Positions 25,319 through 35,508 of a stretch of 64,000 nucleotides of DNA are shown here, in pieces. Source of the DNA: Misgurnus anguillicaudatus (Eukaryota; Chordata; Actinopteri; Cypriniformes; Cobitidae). Numbering within the stretch: the first letter of the stretch is position 1; every line of letters begins with the position of its first letter. The stretch covers positions 6,576,501-6,640,500 of the forward strand of contig NW_027395283.1 of the NCBI RefSeq assembly GCF_027580225.2. Direction: 5' to 3'. The notes beneath the pieces are model-generated. The model made no database searches. It was not told where the DNA came from and saw only the letters and a program-made list of their open reading frames with translations. The position numbers were made by a program, and so were the translations under genes.

Positions 25319-25524
25319 AAGTATGAGGAATAGTAATAGTGATGCCTTGCATAAATGCAAGCACCACTAATAATAATAATAAGTTTAAGTGCAACAACAG
25401 TATGTTGGCTTTCTCAAGCCAACATAATAAGTTTAATAGCAATAACAATATATTGGCTTTTTCAAAGCCAACATAATAAGTTTAAGTGCAACAACAGTAT
25501 GTTGGCTTTCTCAAGCCAACATAA
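25319..25524. repeat. Four hairpin cassettes in order Q (5'-shortened), P, P, P
   Basis: The Q cassette lacks its ATATCCC start. Three P cassettes follow at 25379, 25428 and 25478. The outer two share the AAGTTTAAGTGCAACAACAG lead and a perfect 9-bp stem TGTTGGCTT/AAGCCAACA; the middle one has the TATTGGCTTTTTC variant. CTAGAT follows at 25525. Confidence 0.85.
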
Positions 25525-26413
25525 CTAGATAGAAAAGTTCGTCGGAACAAACTTTATGTTGGCTTGAGAAAGCCTAGTCTGAGAGTAGAGTTTGACAACT
25601 TAGCATGAAGCTATCATGATTTAAGATAAAGCTAGCATGATTTAACATGAAGCGAACATGATTTAGCATGAAGCTAGCATGATTTAACATTAAGCTAGCA
25701 TGATGCTTACACGATTTAGCATGAAGTTAGCATGAAGCTAGCATAATTTAACATGAAGCTAGCATGATGTTAACATGATTAGCATGAAATTAGCATGGTG
25801 ATAACATGATTAACATGAGGCTAGCATGATGATAGAATGATTAGCATAAAACTAGCATGATGCTAGCATGAAGAGCATGAAGCTAGCATGATTAGCATGA
25901 AGCTAGCATGATTAGCATGAAGCTAGCATGATGTTAGCATGATTAGCATGAAGCTAGCATGAAGCTAGCATGATTAGCATGAAGCTAGCATGATGCTAGC
26001 ATGATTAGCATGAAGCTAGCATGATGCTAGCATGATTAGCATGAAGCTAGCATGATGCTAGCATGATTAGCATGAAGCTAGCATGATGCTAGCATGATTA
26101 GCATGAAGCTAGGATGATGCTAGCATGATTAGCATGAAGCTAGCATGATGCTAGCATGATTAGCATGAAGCTAACATGATGTTAGCATGATTAGCATGAT
26201 GTTAGCATGAAGCTAGCATGATTAGCATGAAGTTAGCATGATTAGCATGAAGTTAGCATGAAGCTAGCATGATGGTAGCATGATTAGCATGAAGCTAGCA
26301 TGATGCTAGCATGATTAGCATGAAGCTAGCATGAAGTTAGCATGATTAGCATGAAGCTAGCATGATTAGCATGAAACTAGCATGATTAGCAGGAAGCTAG
26401 CATGAAGCTAACA
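25525..26413. repeat. R leader + M minisatellite array 7
   Basis: The R leader ends by about 25590. The array starts with degenerate blocks (TTTAACATGAAGC) and becomes regular from about 25,860. It is joined to variant 139-bp units at 26413 without an F module, unlike the other M arrays. Confidence 0.92.
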
Positions 26414-26960
26414 TTTATTGCGTTGCTAGGGTACTAAGTTTGGTTGCTAGGGAGAAAATTGGAATCCCATAATGATCACCTTTCAAGCCACAAGTAAAAC
26501 GGTCCAACCCCCGTGTCTCTACAATGTTCTGATGCGGAGATATAAGGCTTTGTTTATTCTGTTGCTAGGGTACTAAGTTTGGTTGCTAGGGAGAACATTT
26601 GCATCCCATAATGATCACACTTCAAGCCACAAGTAAAACGGTCCAACCCCCGTGTCTCTACAATGTTCTGATGCGGAGATATAAGGCTTTGTTTATTCTG
26701 TTGCTAGGGTACTAAGTTTGGTTGCTAGGGAGAACATTTGCATCCCATAATGATCACAATTCAAGCCACAAGTAAAACGGTCCAACCCCCGTGTCTCTAT
26801 GATGTTCTGAAGCGGAGATATAAGGCTTTGTTTATTCCGTTGCTAGGGTACTAAGTTTGGTTCCTAGGGAGAAAATTGCCATCCCATAATGATTACACTT
26901 CAAGCCACAAGTAAAACGGTCCAACCCCTGTGTCTCTACGATGTTCAGATCCAGAGATAT
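26414..26960. repeat. Variant 139-bp satellite, S array D
   Basis: Four units at exactly 139-bp spacing (TCCAACCCC at 26503, 26642, 26781, 26920). They differ from arrays A-C by TACTAAGTTTGG, GGAGAACATTTGC and CTTCAAGCCACAAGTAAAACGG. Confidence 0.92.
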
Positions 26961-27257
26961 AAGGCTTTGTTTATTATGTTGCTAGGGTCTTCATATTTTG
27001 TTGCTAGGGGTGTGGCTTAATACCTCAATAAGAATCCTAAGAGACTGATTGGATGCCTGAGTAAAATGAGCCCACCCCTATGTCTCTATGACACTCTGGT
27101 GTAAAGATATCCATCTGGGCATTTTATAATGGTAGTCTATGGGAGATGTTGCTAGGGTACCCAAAATTGTTGCTAGGGGCGTGGCTTAATAGCTCTGGGG
27201 TGATCCTAAGAGACTGATTGGATGCTTGAGTAAAATGAGCCCACCCCCATGTCTCTA
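26961..27257. repeat. Truncated F module 11, right edge of the satellite block
   Basis: Diverged satellite units run to CCCACCCCCATGTCTCTA and stop abruptly at 27257. In all other modules this motif continues into YGACACT. Confidence 0.8.
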
Positions 27258-27291
27258 ATGCCTAGCCTACACCAAAGGATTTTCACAGTCC

Positions 27292-28036
27292 CAGACTAAA
27301 GACCGGTGTCGTGAGCAATTCGGTCCCCCCGGGCAATTCGGTCTCCCCTAGGACCCCGCGCGACTCCATTGGCTGAAAAAACTCCTCATGGGTAGTTTTC
27401 TTAGCGCCTTATTACAATTCCTACAAAATCGCGTTATGATTTATGTAGTTAGAACGTTGTTAAAATTACAATTGATGTCTTTTAAATGATATGTTTCATA
27501 TAGTAGTATATAAATGAGGCTATAAGTGAGAGATCTACACATTGCTTGTGTCATTTTATTATTTAGATTATTATACTGTACCTTCCACTTTTTACTGTCT
27601 ACTTATACAATTACTTACTCATTAATTACTTATACAAAACATGATTACTACATAGTTGAATCACACATTTAAATTATAATTATAAGCCATGATTACTACA
27701 CTTTTACTATTAAAAATATATATTCCGTAAGGTATGTTAAAAATTTACTAAAAATAAAAGTATTGTTTTTGTAAAGCAGATGATGACACAAAAGTACTGA
27801 CGTGTCTGCAACATGAATATTAGTTTATTATATTGTTTTTTTAGTTAACTTATATTTTTTTAAAAATGTAATGTTTCTATTTTGTACAACATAATTAGCT
27901 TGCTAGCCGCGTATGCAGACGAGATATTGCAATGACACATTTTTGAGCAGGCATTAGTGCTAGATACCAATCGGGGTCCTAAAGGAGACCGAATTGCTCG
28001 GGGGGACTGGATTGCTCATGACACCGGCAGTCTTTA
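27292..28036. mobile_element. Non-autonomous DNA element with about 60-bp terminal inverted repeats
   Basis: The left end CTAAAGACCGGTGTCGTGAG mirrors the right end CTCATGACACCGGCAGTCTTTAG and the match continues for about 60 bp. Each arm holds two tandem copies of a GAGCAATTCGGTC-like motif next to a C run. The interior is AT-rich with no coding frame. I could not find a target duplication, so the superfamily is open. Confidence 0.75.
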
Positions 28037-28269
28037 GGAATCTAACTGGAGTCTCGGCGCGCTCCCGTCGTCTCGATCGTTAACTGTGAGGTGATAATCT
28101 GCAGTCGGCGACCCGATTTATGCCAGTCTTTCTTTAGTCTTTCATATCAAACATGTTTGATATTATCGCAAGTCCCAGCGTAGTCTCATGACGTAAAACA
28201 ATCAACAACCAATAAACTCGTTCTCCGGAAACAGGAAGCCATCAGTCACAACAAAGAAACATATCGACG
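28037..28269. other. Unassigned spacer
   Basis: Scattered CTTTAGTCT-type motifs resemble the ends of the neighbouring element. I see no gene here. Confidence 0.4.
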
Positions 28270-28423
28270 GATGTGGAAACACAACGAGCGCGAAGTAGGC
28301 GAAAATGCACCGTGGATAAAGAGGAGCGCATTTATGAGCGGTGGGCAGAGCAGCCGTGTCTTTTTGATGTAAACTGCCATTCATACAGAGTGGAAAAAGA
28401 AAAGAAGTGGAGCGATATTGCCT
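28270..28423 (+). pseudogene. MADF / Myb-SANT-like exon relic
   Basis: In one frame from about 28270 the translation reads TVDKEERIYERW, then AEQPCLFDV, then KEKKWSDIA (28309-28422). The acidic start, the W plus P-C-L-[FY]-D-V core and the K-K-W-x-x-I-A end match the first helices of MADF/SANT DNA-binding domains as found in PIF/Harbinger-associated Myb-like proteins and in host MADF proteins. It ends at GCCT|GTATGT, a plausible donor, and otherwise hits a stop three codons later. No start codon and no partner exon were identified, so it may be a transposon-encoded or host gene fragment. The identification rests on motif memory alone. Confidence 0.5.
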
Positions 28424-29109
28424 GTATGTGTTAACATGCTAACTCTACCACTCTATTGAATGGCATAACGTGCTAATGTTTTCTGGTATGTGCTTACATT
28501 CTTCACACCGCAAGCGTGAGCAACGCGTAAGCGGCGCATGTTTTTTTCGGCGCCCATGTTAACAAGTTAAAGCACAAGCACGTACACCGCACGCGTGCGG
28601 TCATACATGTGACGCCATAAATGTCATAAATGTGTGTTTCAAACAGTCATGACTTTGAGCAATGTAAAAGAAAGCAATGAAATATTTAAAAACATCAGAA
28701 GACTGCGCTGTCATTCACTCTCTGCCCAGCAAATGAGTCCTCATATAGCTGAATACTGTTCAGAGAAACAGATAACGTACATCTATAAATCTAAATCTTA
28801 TGCTTAAACTGTTGACGGGAAACACGATCGACTGCTTCATGCTGTCAATCACTGAGTGATTTTTTAAAATTTTATCTTAAAACTTAAGAGAAACAGATTT
28901 AATAATGTGCCAATGGCTTTTTATGTCTATAATTGTGTATTGTGTCTATATCTGTCATTACACGAACCAGAACAGCACGAAAACAATGTGGGTTAAACAA
29001 ATCACAGTTATATAAATTACACTGACCGTCAAAAACCGTCTTGAAGAGGTTTTGCTCATTAATGCATATAAAATAAAGTAATGTGAACTTGAGATTTTTA
29101 TACTGTTAT
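28424..29109. other. Unassigned, AT-rich with a GC-rich patch
   Basis: A GC-rich stretch near 28500-28620 contains CCGCAAGCGTGAGCAACGCG and ACGCGTGCGG. Otherwise no gene, TIR pair or tandem repeat was recognised. Confidence 0.4.
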
Positions 29110-29111
29110 TA

Positions 29112-30419
29112 CAGTTTTTCTCAGTCGCTTTGGTACATTTCTCGAATCATACTCACAATTTGCAAAACAGTAAGTGCATTTCTCAAAACAATTCGGACAA
29201 GTAGCAAAACACCATGGATAACCTGCAAACGCCACTCTCTTACTCAAAATTCATCTCTCAAATATCTGTGTCAATGAACATGTCATTGCCATCAGAATGA
29301 CAAGTCAATGTGTCATTGAGTAGGATAAGACAGTCAAATTGTTTAATCACGTTGTCAATATAACAGTTTACTCTGAAGTGATTTCCTGATGTAAACTATG
29401 GCTAAAGTTTTGACGACAAGTATTGTAAATTGTAATTTACACTTAGTGTAAGTTATGTGGGAGTTTGATTGCAAGAGATTGAACAAGATTCACATTTACG
29501 CTTTTACTGTTTGTACTGTAATTCATTGACAAACCATGTCATTGCCATACAGAAAGGAAAAGACAGCACTGCCCAAAGAAAAAAAGTAGAAATGTGAACA
29601 TTGAACAATATCTTTAGGGAAAACTGTACATACAGTGCTGTCTTTACACTGAAGTCTTCCTATACCTCCTGACCCAGCAAGCATGTTTGGCTAACAAGGC
29701 TAAATTTGGGCTGCCAGTGAAAGTCTAATAGACATCTAACCATAGCCAAAAAATAGACAATGCAAATACTTTTAGATCATGTAAAAGAAATGAAAGCAAA
29801 CACCTTGAACACCTGTTGGAATATCATACATCTTCAAGTTATTTTGGCAAAAATGGCATGTAACCAAATTCAAGGTTATTTAGGGTAGAAGTGGGTTACT
29901 CATAGCTGGACTATATTGGTTCTATAATTAGCCGTTATTTCAACATCTCAGTTTTTGCTTGCTGGGGACATTTCTGTCTGTTAGAGAAAGTCAAGATTCA
30001 CCTGGGAGCAATTTACCAAGTCAGGACAGATTTAGAAAAAAATTCTAATAGAAATTTATAAAAAAAATATGTTTGATCGGCACAATTATGAGAACTGTAT
30101 TATGAGAACTTAATAATTTTGCATGTAAAGACTTATACTATGAACTGATGCCTAAATGTTGTGGGGGGGTAAGACAACAGAGACCCATTATAATACATTT
30201 TGATCAACATGACATAAGCAATCGATAATGTAGGACAAAGCAGAGAATTGTACATAATCATTTGCATGGATGTACCAAAGCATTTGCAACTTGTTGAAAG
30301 AAATAAGAAACTGCTTTTTTGATGTGCACAAGTGACACAATGATGTGAGAAATGAACAAGTAGTTTTGAGAATTTCAATTCTGATCTGAGAATTGTACCA
30401 AAGCGACTGAGAAAAACTG
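29112..30419. mobile_element. Tc1/mariner-like non-autonomous element
   Basis: Terminal inverted repeats beginning CAGTTTTTCTCAGTCGCTTT are perfect for 26 bp and recognisable to about 38 bp. TA lies on both sides (29110-29111 and 30420-30421), the Tc1/mariner target duplication. The element is 1,308 bp. Frames inside are short and unlike a DDE transposase, so it would depend on an enzyme supplied elsewhere. Confidence 0.85.
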
Positions 30420-30421
30420 TA

Positions 30422-31668
30422 AACTGCACAGTATGCGCTGCAAACGCAGCTGGTGTGAAAGCACAATGGACACGCGCATACATTTTTGTTAAATCACTGC
30501 TGAGCATGATGATAAAAAGCTAAAATAATCTTGTTGTAGTCTTGTAAATAGTGTCACTACAAGATTCAGTGTTTGTAAAATCTTTAGTCTGAGACTAAAA
30601 ACTGTGAACCCAAGTCTTTAGATGTGAGCTGATAATCTTATAAAGTCTTTTCTAAATCTTTCCAAAGTCTTTAGGTGTACACAAAGCATTAGTCGACTAA
30701 AACTAGACTAAGACTAAAAGATTTCAGATGACTAAAATTAGACTCAAACTAAATGGTGTGTTATTCAAAAGACTAAGACTAAATCAGAATTTGCTACCAA
30801 AATTAACACTGCTCACAACTTGCGAATGTAATGCTCAGTTAATGATCTGAAATAAACCTTGATGACCTGCAGAGGATGCAGCTTTTGTTTGAACCTTTTA
30901 CAGTGCATTCTGTCTTTTAATGCGTGTGCTTTTTGTTTGGGTTTCCAGTAGTGTTCATTTGGGAACTCGTGTGAAGTCTGAGACGCGTTGTCTTTGTCTG
31001 TTGATCAGTGTCAGATGTGAAGTCTCAGCAGATTAAACCCTCCCTCAAAGTTTACATGATTTAATGTTTTTGCTCAAGAATGGCAGTGGCTGTATCATTT
31101 CTATTGTAAAGAAATAGACATATATTTAATATTCAAATGGATTTAAACATTGTTTGGCTAAAAATAAGAGCTTCTCCGTCTAAAGTAAAAGTGAAGATAG
31201 CGTCCGTGAGACGAGTCCTCTATCGCCCCCTGCAGGCATTTGTTAAAATACATACATAATGCTTTTTATTTATAGGGCACAAATGTAATGTGTTTGTTAA
31301 TGTAATGTTGTTTAATGTAACTTGGTTTTAATACTTTATTTGAACCAATTATTATTGCATCTTTATTTTTTGTAATTTTAAAGGCCAATGCTCACTTGGA
31401 TCTATCTTTATTACCCAAAAATAACAAATTACTTCATTATAAATGGGCAAATTAATTGTTGTCCTTGATTAGTTACAACATTTAAAAATAATGTGATTTC
31501 AGTTTCTTATTCATTTATTTTATCATTGAGGATTTCTTAAAAAGTGTAAAAATATTGTCTCGTTTCGTTCTCGTGAACCCAATCTTGTGCCTCGTCTCGT
31601 CTCGTGGATTAAATGTCTCGTCACACCCCTAGTTGTGTTGTTAGATTTCCCCTACACACCTGACTGAC
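30422..31668. other. Transposon ends and unassigned sequence
   Basis: 30692-30811 is rich in GACTAAAA words and ends in AAAATTAACACTG, like a hAT end of the CAGTGTTAATTT type; its partner is missing. 31555-31631 has CTCGTCTCGTCTCG and ends TCACACCCCTA, another hAT-like end without a partner. The rest (about 30,812-31,550) shows no gene. Confidence 0.5.
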
Positions 31669-31672
31669 TTAA

Positions 31673-31986
31673 AGCAACACCAAAGAGTTTTTTTACCTAA
31701 AATAACGTTTCCAAAAAAGTTTCAGTCGTTCATCCACTCGAAACAGGGTGAATGGCACTTTCACATTCGCTTTGCAGCCCTCTATCGGCCAAAACCGCAC
31801 TAAAGAAGTTTCTAACCCTCGAGTCGCAGTCCTGTAGGTCAAGTGAAAACTACAAAAACTTGCTTTACGGCAGACCTACAATCCAATCAGAGCCAGCTAT
31901 GCTGCAGTATTTACAACAGTGGGTAATGGACAGTTACGCTTCTAACCTGTAGGGGGAGCAAAGAGCAAAAACTCTTTAGTGTTGAT
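31673..31986. mobile_element. TTAA-flanked MITE (Kolobok-type ends)
   Basis: TTAA at 31669-31672 and 31987-31990 flanks a 314-bp element. Ends are AGCAACACCAAAGAGTTTTT and the inverse of ATCAACACTAAAGAGTTTTT. A terminal AG next to TTAA is typical of Kolobok elements, whereas piggyBac starts with CCY. No intact coding frame. Confidence 0.8.
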
Positions 31987-32101
31987 TTAAGTTACATAAC
32001 TGGTGCGTCTATAGACAAAACACACAAGACATTTATCCTCACCGGGTGTCACAGAAGACAAACACTCAAGAGTCACACAACATCTTGACCATTATGAACA
32101 C

Positions 32102-33868
32102 TAGGGGTGGGAAAAAATTCGTCAATGCATCGTGATACGGACGTGGACAATTCTGAATCGATTTACAAATGTCAAGAATTGATTCTTAAAAGTTATTTTA
32201 CAAAATAATAATGTGATGTTATCAGAACCAAAAGGCTGAACTCAACTGCGGGAGGGGTGCTGCACACAGACAGCTTGAGAGCGCGCACCCCACGAGCACC
32301 CACAGCAGAGCTTACACGAGCAGCAGAGAAAGAAAAAACAAATACATCTAACCCTATTTGACTAATTCTAAACTACAAGAAAACAAAATACATGTTGGGA
32401 TGATCTTCCTCTGCTTTTTCTCTGTTCAGTGAGTGTCAGGAAGAAACAGCGCCTTTCGTTTAGTGACTCATCTGATGTGCTGATAGCGTTTCCAAAAACC
32501 TGCCGCTAAATGTTTAGATCTAGATAAGGACATGAATATACTTCTGTAAAAATATGCACATCATTTGTTATTCAGACGGAGGCGCTGGGTGTGCTGCATT
32601 AAATAAATACAGTAATACTGCCAAAATCACTGTGTATAATGATGATGATTAGACGATATGTCAGTTACAGTTAGAGGTCGACCGATATGGCTTTTTCTCT
32701 GGCTGATGCCGATTTTTAGAAATCAGGGCAGCCAATAGCCGATATGTTTGGCCGATTTTCTATATGTACATAATAATCAAAATGTTCTCATCATTAGCAG
32801 ATATTTTAAATGTAAAAATGTCACTATTTAAGTCAAAGTATTTTTTAAAAATGATGACTGGTCTTTCTGAAGAGTTTTACAACCTCCTCTGCACCATGCA
32901 TTTATCAGACACAGATATTACCTGACACTCTGCTGTCATCATCTTTGATCAGTTTTTTACCATGCTTTTATTGCTTTGTAGGATAAAATCCTTATTTGGT
33001 AGACCTGATAAATTATTTATTCATCATAAAGTTAACATAGTAAATGTCTATGTTTTTTAATTGAGACTGTTATTTAGGATTTACATTCTCCTTTCTGAGG
33101 CGCTATAAGTGACTGATTGTGTTGACAGTGACATCTTGTGAGTTTAGTGTTGGGACAGATCTGTTGTTTCAACCGTTCATTCAAACGAATCCGTTCAAAG
33201 GAGTCAGATCGCGAATAGGACGCGCTGTGTTCTAATCCAGGCTGAGCAGCGCAAAACTGTAAACAAAGTGTTACTGTAACAACACGAAAAACATTTCCTC
33301 GGTGGATATGATTTGGTCTTCCGACATTTCGCCATCGAGTCAGTTTTGTTTTGAGTAATAAAAGCAGGGAGACAGTTTAAAAACAGAAAGCATGCGCGTG
33401 CGTATCTGCTCTATCTGTCACGCAAACAAAGATCACCATCATTCATTAATCACATGAAATGAGCCTAATCTTTGCACGAACAGTGCACCGTGAGACATAA
33501 GCCCGTCGCGCTGTTGTACTGGCTGCTTAATTCGCGCGATCCCGCCATCATTTACTAAAGCTGTTTGTGAACAAGGCACGGCTGCACACACACGGGAGCG
33601 ATCTGCTTGCAGCAAGAGGCAGCATCACGAGTTCTAAAACAGCACTTAGGTGCCTGCAGATGCGCCTGCATATTAATCGGCCTAATTTTGCAGCAAAATC
33701 GGCCAAAGTCGATTTTTTAAAATATGCCAAAAATCGGCCAATTAATTGGCCGGCCGATAAATCGGTCGACCTCTAGTTACAGTTACATGTCGATATGACG
33801 GCTAACATATTAATTATTTATGTAGATTCTGAATCGATTCATGAGGGTCCAAACGATTCCCACCCCTA
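32102..33868. mobile_element. hAT-type non-autonomous element (outer)
   Basis: A perfect 8-bp target duplication ATGAACAC lies at 32094-32101 and 33869-33876. Ends are TAGGGGTGGGAA and its inverse TTCCCACCCCTA. Subterminal CTGAATCGATT motifs occur on both sides. Without the inner element it would be about 655 bp. No transposase frame. Confidence 0.93.
32672..33775. mobile_element. hAT-type non-autonomous element (inner, nested)
   Basis: A perfect 8-bp target duplication GTTACAGT lies at 32664-32671 and 33776-33783. Ends are TAGAGGTCGACCGATA and the inverse of TAGAGGTCGACCGATT. Several ATCGGCC/GGCCGAT repeats are clustered near both ends. The length is 1,104 bp, with short frames only. It lies inside the 32102-33868 element and is therefore younger. 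Confidence 0.93.
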
Positions 33869-34142
33869 ATGAACACAAACACTTGAGGAAATAAGATCAT
33901 GTGTTCAACCTGACAGACTCCAGTTAATGTATTTGAATATGATTTAATCACGAACGAATCCTCCTCATCAGAAAGAATACAAGAGTTTATATAGGATAGA
34001 TACAGAACAAAGTCACATCATTTATCTCTAATATGATTTATTCTTCATATCTGCAATTCAGAAACTCCTCTCTGTTAACATGCAGACAAAAACAAATTTA
34101 ACTTTCTTGATGACCTCAACTTTAACAAGTCATGGGGTTTAA

Positions 34143-34831
34143 CCCTTGTGTGGTGTTCATATTTCTGTTACTTAGACAATGTTTGTGGGTCTAGTGGACC
34201 CACTGTATTATTTGTATCTTAAACCAATGCAGTCATACAAATTTATGTATAACTGTTTACATATGATTACTTTAGCCTCATTGCAAGTAATATAGACAGA
34301 ATTTATGGTTAATGTTTGTCATTTACCACTGGTAGAGGACTATATATAGATTAAAGTGCTATTCGATTTTGTGATAATATGAAATAAGAGAAGAAAATTC
34401 TATTCTCCCCCAGATGTTTATCTAAAATAAGTATTTTCATCACTTTTTCATCTCAAATAAGTTTTTCATCACTTTGATGTTTTATTCTTTGAATAGTTTA
34501 GTTTGAAATTGTACACATTTGTGTCCGTCTACACAGCACAAGCCCCATCTGAAAAGATGCGGTATCATAACACATTATCCACACTGAACACATAACCTGT
34601 TCATGTCAGCCTACACAACACATAAGAAGCAGATTTTTACTGTGTAGCTGTGTTGCATATGCATTTCTTGCATTTTATAGATGTATACTGTGTCTTCCTG
34701 TCCATCTCATGTCCACACACACTGCAGTACAATGTGTTGCTATTGGCTACAACCTAAAATGATGAAAATGCTTGGATATGAAATTTTACTTTCCCTATTT
34801 CTCACTCTCTCTCACACACTCATACACACAC

Positions 34832-34904
<73 letters not shown>

Positions 34905-35504
34905 ACACACACACCATAGGTTTTGTGGTAACTCATGGTTTTACAAATAGTAATCAATACACCAGTTTACCATGATTACTACACTTTTACTATAATACAA
35001 CCATGGTTATTTTTTTGTAAGGGATATAATGGTAAAATGTAGAATAGTTCCTGTTAGACAAAAGGTAAAGTGTTTGGGACAGTGGGGGCAGACAAGTGTT
35101 CATGCATGATATATAACATGTTGTATCTTTGCGCTGTTACAGCAAGTGCAGAAGGACAAAACTCTGACATGCATCCATCACATACGTACAAACATATTTA
35201 CAAACACACTCATGCAGTCACAGGAGTCCCAGATAAGAGAAAAACAAAGTGAAGTTACATAGCACATTAAATTTTCACTCTCTTATTACCTCCGGGTCCA
35301 GTGGACCCGAACACCACATATGTAATATAAATGTGTAGGGGGGGTGTACAGTGTACAGTCATTATAAAGTTGTTTATTTTTATGTTCTTTATAGAAAATG
35401 AGCCAAGGCCAATGAATCTGAGGTTGAAACAACAATTAATTGCATAATTTTTCTTTTAGTAAACATTAAAAACGGGTCCCACAGACCCGAACACCACACA
35501 AGGG
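34143..35504. mobile_element. piggyBac-like non-autonomous element
   Basis: TTAA at 34139-34142 and 35505-35508 flanks 1,362 bp with perfect 16-bp ends CCCTTGTGTGGTGTTC and its inverse. Both ends carry subterminal GGGTC...GACCC palindromes (34187, 35297, 35474). A GGGTCCAGTGGACCCGAACACC copy at 35295-35316 is an internal repeat of the right end. No transposase frame is visible. Confidence 0.88.
34819..34913. repeat. (CA)n microsatellite
   Basis: About 45 CA dinucleotides with one TA interruption, inside the piggyBac-like element. Confidence 0.95.
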
Positions 35505-35508
35505 TTAA

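Larger units (their letters stand above)
27258..30689. mobile_element. Possible composite DNA element with weak terminal inverted repeats
   Basis: The satellite ends at TCTCTA|ATGCCTAGCCTACACC. An inverted match, GGTGTACACAAAGCAT followed by TA, ends at 30689; 12 of the terminal 16 positions agree. TA would be the target duplication. The right flank is not satellite, so this is only a candidate frame for the elements inside it. Confidence 0.25.

Noticed and set aside
3434..25528. Helitron 3' ends (hairpin followed by CTAG)
   Set aside because: The hairpin plus CTRR pattern fits, but the base after CTAG is A, not the T expected for A|T insertion. No 5' TC end pairs with it and no Rep/helicase is present.
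3690..26413. CRISPR-like regular repeats in the M arrays
   Set aside because: Units are contiguous 9-11 bp blocks with no unique spacers, and the window is eukaryotic.
1..27257. Telomere-like repeats (GCTAGGG)
   Set aside because: The motif occurs twice per 139-bp unit and never as tandem TTAGGG.
30133..30507. 124-codon - strand frame in the mariner-like element
   Set aside because: It runs across the TIR into flanking DNA and shows no DDE or helix-turn-helix motif.
33548..33776. Paired 60-69 codon frames on both strands
   Set aside because: They lie in the repeated ATCGGCC ends of the inner hAT element.
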